Shown: positions 6,394 through 9,152 of the stretch, piece by piece
Numbering within the stretch: position 1 is the stretch's first letter
Layout: the number at the start of each line of letters is the position of its first letter
Source: an uncultured Ruminococcus sp.
Lineage (GTDB): Bacteria > Bacillota > Clostridia > Oscillospirales > Ruminococcaceae
DNA: 9,152 nt
Assembly: GCA_900752785.1 (NCBI GenBank)
Contig: CAADWP010000164.1
Coordinates: 1-9,152, forward strand
Direction: 5' to 3'
Made by a program: the position numbers and the translations under genes
The notes under the pieces: generated by a model
Told to the model about the DNA's origin: nothing
Databases searched by the model: none
Seen by the model: only the letters and a program-made list of their open reading frames with translations

Positions 6394-6543
6394 AATTATT
6401 ATCCTCCAAATCAATATTTGATATTTAACGCATCAATATAATGAAATCCCGTATCTTAATGTCTGCTTCCATAGAAGCGTTGTACTTAGCTTCAAGCATA
6501 ACTTACTGAAATAACGTGTGTCTGATCTCATGAGAAAAGTTTA
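6394..6543 (-). promoter_or_regulatory. glmS proximal leader without a recognisable riboswitch
   Basis: Between the MITE-like element and glmS there are 150 bp without a convincing gene. A 32-codon ATG frame runs on the minus strand near 6531 but lacks a ribosome binding site. GAAGC (6474-6478) can pair with GCTTC at either 6465-6469 or 6489-6493, a weak alternative hairpin. Blocks typical of the glmS ribozyme core are not seen. Confidence 0.3.
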
Positions 6544-6701
6544 TATTGCTCCACCAATTAAACAATGCCAAAAGATGCAGTCAAAAATCAAATTTATCAA
6601 GGATGACGACGAAAGCATACTGCCGTATGGTGAGAAGAAAGACGCAGAAAAATTTGTTTTTTGACAAGTATTGACGGCAAGGTTTAGTTGGTGGAGCAAT
6701 A
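6544..6701. mobile_element. MITE-like palindromic element with TA flanks (element 1)
   Basis: Terminal inverted repeats TATTGCTCCACCAATTAAAC (6544-6563) and GTTTAGTTGGTGGAGCAATA (6682-6701) match at 19 of 20 positions. If the element proper runs from TTGCTCC to GGAGCAA (6546-6699), it is flanked on both sides by TA, as in IS630/Tc1-mariner insertions. A second internal repeat, with strands near 6580-6595 and 6654-6669, matches at 15 of 16. The centre is the hairpin CATAC-TGCC-GTATG (6616-6629), shared with other elements here. No transposase is encoded; a 61-codon open frame spanning it is a by-product of the palindrome. The family name is unknown to me. Confidence 0.75.
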
Positions 6702-6726
6702 ATACAGCGTCATATAAATCCGTCAA
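6699..6726 (-). promoter_or_regulatory. Candidate glmS promoter overlapping the end of element 1
   Basis: On the minus strand TTGACG (6721-6726) and TATTAT (6699-6704) are separated by 16 bp. The -10 box spans the TA flank and outermost base of element 1. The transcript would start inside its terminal repeat and have a leader of about 300 nt to glmS. Confidence 0.5.
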
Positions 6727-6749
6727 GCGCTTTTGCGCAGCGCTGCTTT

Positions 6750-6912
6750 AGAACCTGCCCTCATAGGAAGTTCCGCACATCCTTTCGGCAAATTTTGCCG
6801 ATTGCTGCGTTGAAAAAGCTCATCATACGACAGTATGCTTTCGCTTTTTCTCCTTGCCCTCGTTAAAATTATGCTCGAAAATCCGCGCACAATTCCTATG
6901 TAGACAGGTTCT
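6750..6912. mobile_element. Palindromic repeat element (element 2)
   Basis: A 163-bp imperfect palindrome. The ends AGAACCTGCCCTCATAGGAA (6750-6769) and the inverse of 6893-6912 (AGAACCTGTCTACATAGGAA) match at 17 of 20. Inside are a local hairpin CGGCAA-ATT-TTGCCG (6786-6800) and a central stem. The central stem is GAAAAAGC (6812-6819) with GCTTTTTC (6843-6850), enclosing CATAC-GACA-GTATG (6824-6837). No coding capacity is seen. Target-site duplication is unclear. The outer ends differ completely from element 1 while the core is shared. A half copy lies at 7015-7096. Confidence 0.7.
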
Positions 6913-6965
6913 TAAAATATTTATGTTTTTGATATTTAAAAAAGAAGCTTTACGAGATTGTTTTA

Positions 6966-6994
6966 ATTATACACTATTATTTGTTTTTTGTCAA
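6966..6994 (-). promoter_or_regulatory. Perfect-consensus sigma-A promoter upstream of glmS
   Basis: On the minus strand TTGACA (6989-6994), 17 bp, then TATAAT (6966-6971): both hexamers and the spacing are ideal. The predicted start near 6959 lies 566 nt before glmS, so the transcript would cross elements 2 and 1. It could alternatively drive an unrecognised short RNA. Confidence 0.82.
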
Positions 6995-7014
6995 CCGTAA
7001 TGTCAGCGCTTCTT

Positions 7015-7096
7015 GTATGGCAAGTATTTTTGACGCAGTAAGCGGCAATATTTGCCGAAAAGATGTGCACATTATCTTGTGAAGACAGGTTCTTAT
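7015..7096. mobile_element. Half copy of the element 2 repeat, at the ftsH stop codon
   Basis: Read on the minus strand from 7096 inward, this shows AAGAACCTGTCTTCA, then GTGCACATC, then the hairpin CGGCAA-ATA-TTGCCG (7043-7057), then CTGCGTC, 12 nt and CATAC (7015-7019). Order and spacing match one half of element 2, and the copy stops inside the central hairpin. Its outer end contains the TAA (7093-7095) that terminates ftsH. The other half is absent; a perfect promoter lies 20 bp further on. Confidence 0.68.
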
Positions 7097-8934
7097 AAAG
7101 CGCCGACAGGGCAGCCCTCAAGTATCTCCATAAATTCGGCGCCGCTGATCGTTTCTTTTTCAAGAAGAAAATGAGCGAGTTCATGAAGCTTATCAATATT
7201 TTCTGAAAGTATATTAAGAGCCTTCTGATGAGCTTTTTTCACAATATCGTTTACTTCCGCGTCGATTCCGGCAGCGGTTTCAGGAGAGCAGGCAAGTGCT
7301 GCGTCTCCGCCAAGATATTGATTTGAGACGGTTTCAAGAGCGATCATGTCATACTTGGAACTCATACCATATCGTGTAATCATAGCTCTTGCAAGCTTTG
7401 TGGCTTTTTCAATATCATTGGAAGCGCCGCTTGTGCAGGAGTTAAATATTAGCTCCTCTGCGGAACGTCCGCCTGTTAAAACAGCGATGCGAGCATTTGC
7501 TTCTTCTTTTGTAAGCAGGAATTTTTCACCTTCGTCTATCTGCATTGTGTAGCCCAGAGCGCCCGATGTACGTGGGATAATAGTTATCTTATGTATCGGT
7601 GCGGAGTCATTCTGCTTCGCTGCAACGAGAGCATGACCGATCTCATGGTAAGCGATTATTTCTTTTTCGCGCTGAGAAATTACAGCATTTTTCCTCTGAT
7701 AGCCCGCAATAACAATCTCCACGCTTTCCTCAATATCAGATTGTGAGACAAGATTTCTGCCGCTTCTGACTGCTCTGAGCGCAGCCTCATTGATAATATT
7801 TGCAAGCTCTGCACCGGAAGCTCCCGCAGTTGCGCGGGCAATAGAATTATAATCTATATTTTGTTCGGTTTTAATTCGTGCAGAGTGAACTCTCAGTATT
7901 GCTTCACGGCCCGAAAGATCGGGAAGTTCAGCAGGAATGCGTCTGTCAAAGCGTCCGGGTCTGAGCAGCGCAGGATCGAGAGATTCCGGTCGGTTAGTGG
8001 CGGCAAGTATGACAACGCCCTTACGTCCGTCAAAGCCGTCCATTTCAGTAAGAAGCTGATTCAAGGTTTGTTCTCGTTCATCGTTTCCGCTCATATGACC
8101 GTCGCGCTTTTTGCCGATCGTGTCGATTTCGTCAATAAAAACGATGCATGGAGCTTTTTCGTTTGCCTGCTTGAACAGATCGCGAACCTTAGCCGCTCCC
8201 ATTCCGACAAACATTTCCACAAATTCCGAGCCTGAAATAGAGAAAAACGGTACGTCAGCTTCGCCTGCAACAGCTTGTGCAAGGAGAGTTTTTCCGGTTC
8301 CGGGAGGGCCTACAAGCAGCGCCCCCTTAGGGAGATTTGCTCCTATATCTGCATATTTTTCAGGATTATGCAGAAAATCCACAATTTCCTCCAACGCTTC
8401 TTTAGCTTCGTCCTGACCGGCAACGTCCGCAAAAGTTTTTCCCGTCTGCGCTTTTACATATACTTTTGCGCTGCTTTTGGCAAAAGACATAGCGTTTCCC
8501 ATTCCGCCTATTCGTTTGCTCATGCCTTTGATAAGAACGCTCCAAAGCAGAACCATGAAGAGAATTGGAAGCACCCACGAAAACAGAAAACTCTGCATTG
8601 GCGATTCTTTGGCAATGCTTCCGGTAAATTCAATTTTTTTGTTATTGTATAATCTTGATACGAGGTCAGGATCGTCAATCTTTACTGTGGAGTAAAGCTG
8701 CTTTCCGCCGTCCTTTTCAGTGACCTCAAAAAGAATGGAATTTTCTGTAATTTCGGCTTTTGTGACGTTATTTTCGTCGATCTGAGCGAGAAAAAAGCTA
8801 TAGTCGGTCTCTTTTATTTTTGACTTTCTGACTGATGGAATTATCATGGCGTTATACACAAGCAAAAGTGTCATGCAAACGATTGCAAAGATAAAATAGC
8901 TTTTTTTATTGTTATTATTTTTTTCTTCTTTCAT
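7093..8934 (-). CDS. ftsH: ATP-dependent zinc metalloprotease FtsH
   Basis: Membrane-bound AAA+ protease that extracts and degrades damaged membrane and short-lived cytosolic proteins as a hexamer. The 613 residues show two transmembrane helices (about 13-32 and 115-136) bracketing an extracytoplasmic domain. In the AAA module are Walker A GPPGTGKT (209-216), pore loop [14 protein letters not shown] (241-254), Walker B IVFIDEID (264-271) and the second region of homology with [18 protein letters not shown] (314-331; Arg325, Arg328). The protease domain has HEIGH (430-434) and the third zinc ligand Asp507 in SNDIEKAT. The ATG at 8943 abuts the GGAG, so the start at 8934, 9 nt after it, is preferred. 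Its stop codon lies in the end of a repeat half-element, so the last residue or two may be altered. It is co-oriented with glmS, 699 bp apart. Confidence 0.96.
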   Translation of the reverse strand: MKEEKNNNNKKSYFIFAIVCMTLLLVYNAMIIPSVRKSKIKETDYSFFLAQIDENNVTKAEITENSILFEVTEKDGGKQLYSTVKIDDPDLVSRLYNNKKIEFTGSIAKESPMQSFLFSWVLPILFMVLLWSVLIKGMSKRIGGMGNAMSFAKSSAKVYVKAQTGKTFADVAGQDEAKEALEEIVDFLHNPEKYADIGANLPKGALLVGPPGTGKTLLAQAVAGEADVPFFSISGSEFVEMFVGMGAAKVRDLFKQANEKAPCIVFIDEIDTIGKKRDGHMSGNDEREQTLNQLLTEMDGFDGRKGVVILAATNRPESLDPALLRPGRFDRRIPAELPDLSGREAILRVHSARIKTEQNIDYNSIARATAGASGAELANIINEAALRAVRSGRNLVSQSDIEESVEIVIAGYQRKNAVISQREKEIIAYHEIGHALVAAKQNDSAPIHKITIIPRTSGALGYTMQIDEGEKFLLTKEEANARIAVLTGGRSAEELIFNSCTSGASNDIEKATKLARAMITRYGMSSKYDMIALETVSNQYLGGDAALACSPETAAGIDAEVNDIVKKAHQKALNILSENIDKLHELAHFLLEKETISGAEFMEILEGCPVGAL

Positions 8935-8942
8935 AAAAATCA

Positions 8943-8974
8943 TCTCCGAATCAAATTATAGCATGATTCGGAGA
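8943..8974. promoter_or_regulatory. 10-bp dyad spanning the ftsH -10 box (putative operator or SD-sequestering hairpin)
   Basis: TCTCCGAATC (8943-8952) and GATTCGGAGA (8965-8974) are perfect inverted repeats separated by 12 bp. The -10 TATAAT (8955-8960) lies in the spacer, and the inner arm carries the GGAG used by ftsH. It does not match CIRCE (TTAGCACTC-9-GAGTGCTAA) or the CtsR heptad repeat, the usual Firmicute stress operators. A repressor site is the likeliest reading; if transcription starts upstream it would be an RNA hairpin hiding the ribosome binding site. Confidence 0.6.
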
Positions 8975-8983
8975 AAAAAACAA
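8955..8983 (-). promoter_or_regulatory. ftsH promoter with extended -10
   Basis: On the minus strand TTGTTT (8978-8983), 17 bp, then TGC-TATAAT (-10 at 8955-8960, extended TG motif). The predicted start near 8948 leaves a leader of only about 15 nt beginning almost at the ribosome binding site. Confidence 0.72.
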
Positions 8984-9028
8984 CAGACAAATTGTGTTAA
9001 TTGATGAAAGCTTTGTGAAAACGATCTA

Positions 9029-9057
9029 ATACTAATTCTCAATCAACCTATTGTCAA
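9029..9057 (-). promoter_or_regulatory. Second candidate ftsH promoter
   Basis: On the minus strand TTGACA (9052-9057), 17 bp, then TAGTAT (9029-9034, 4 of 6 matches). A transcript from about 9022 would include the dyad at 8943-8974 as a hairpin in a leader of roughly 90 nt. Confidence 0.35.
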
Positions 9058-9082
9058 TCTTGACAGTTATCATTTCGACACT

Positions 9083-9152
9083 CTGCGTCAATCAGCCTTA
9101 CCATACGACAGTATGCCTGCGGCTGATTTCCTTGATTGACAAAACGTTATCT
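9083..9152. repeat. Partial palindromic repeat at the window edge (third full core copy)
   Basis: It contains CTGCGT (9083-9088), arm AATCAGCC (9090-9097), CATAC-GACA-GTATG (9102-9115), arm GGCTGATT (9121-9128) and TCCTTG (9129-9134). The order and spacing are the same as in element 2, with different arm sequences that are still perfectly complementary. GTCAATC (9087-9093) also matches GATTGAC (9134-9140). The element runs off the window and its outer ends are not resolved. Confidence 0.65.

Noticed and set aside
6436..6534. 32-codon ATG frame in the glmS leader (minus)
   Set aside because: No Shine-Dalgarno sequence precedes it and the composition is not protein-like, so a leader peptide is not supported.
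6541..6726. 61-codon open frame on the minus strand across element 1
   Set aside because: It lies inside the palindromic element, has no ribosome binding site and resembles no protein; it is a by-product of the terminal repeats.
6394..6960. glmS ribozyme upstream of glmS
   Set aside because: Expected conserved core blocks were looked for by eye and not found. A covariance-model search would be decisive.
6544..7096. CRISPR array
   Set aside because: Repeats here are inverted, of differing length and orientation, with no regular spacers and no cas genes.
8943..8974. CIRCE or CtsR operator at ftsH
   Set aside because: The arm sequence TCTCCGAATC and 12-bp spacer do not match either consensus.

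Overview
The window looks like a chromosomal segment of a low-to-moderate GC clostridial Firmicute, probably an Oscillospiraceae/Ruminococcaceae-type gut anaerobe. The lineage call is inference. It rests on Gram-positive style GGAGG ribosome binding sites, strong sigma-A type promoters, an endospore-lineage gene (yunB) and the general look of the GlmS, FtsH and MATE proteins. No plasmid or phage genes and no CRISPR array are visible.

Layout. 1-174: non-coding, two hairpins. 175-828 (-): GNAT acetyltransferase behind a structured leader (about 829-915). 992-1066 (-): tRNA-Gln(UUG) with its own promoter and terminator. 1297-2219 (+): a 43-residue membrane peptide translationally coupled to a stand-alone GT51 peptidoglycan glycosyltransferase, in AT-rich DNA. 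2172-3566 (-): MATE multidrug exporter, whose 3' end overlaps the glycosyltransferase. 3814-4467 (+): sporulation protein YunB, divergent from MATE, with a sigma-E-like promoter. 4555-6393 (-): glmS, sharing a bidirectional terminator with yunB. 6394-7092: a 0.7-kb gap filled with promoters and small palindromic repeats. 7093-8934 (-): ftsH. 8935-9152: the ftsH control region and the start of another repeat.

Functional theme: most genes serve the cell envelope. GlmS makes glucosamine-6-phosphate for peptidoglycan precursors, the GT51 enzyme polymerises glycan, FtsH polices membrane proteins, MATE exports drugs, and YunB belongs to the spore programme.

The most unusual content is a family of short palindromic elements around ftsH and glmS. 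Three copies (6544-6701, 6750-6912, 9083-9152 and beyond) share a central hairpin, CATAC-GRCA-GTATG, at fixed spacing from CTGCGT and CCTTG blocks. A half copy (7015-7096) breaks off inside that hairpin. The outer ends differ between copies, and in two copies the 8-bp arms around the core differ in sequence yet remain perfectly complementary. One element end supplies the ftsH stop codon and another overlaps the -10 box of a putative glmS promoter. The other notable signals are a 10-bp dyad centred on the ftsH -10 box and an interlocking two-stem leader in front of the GNAT gene.
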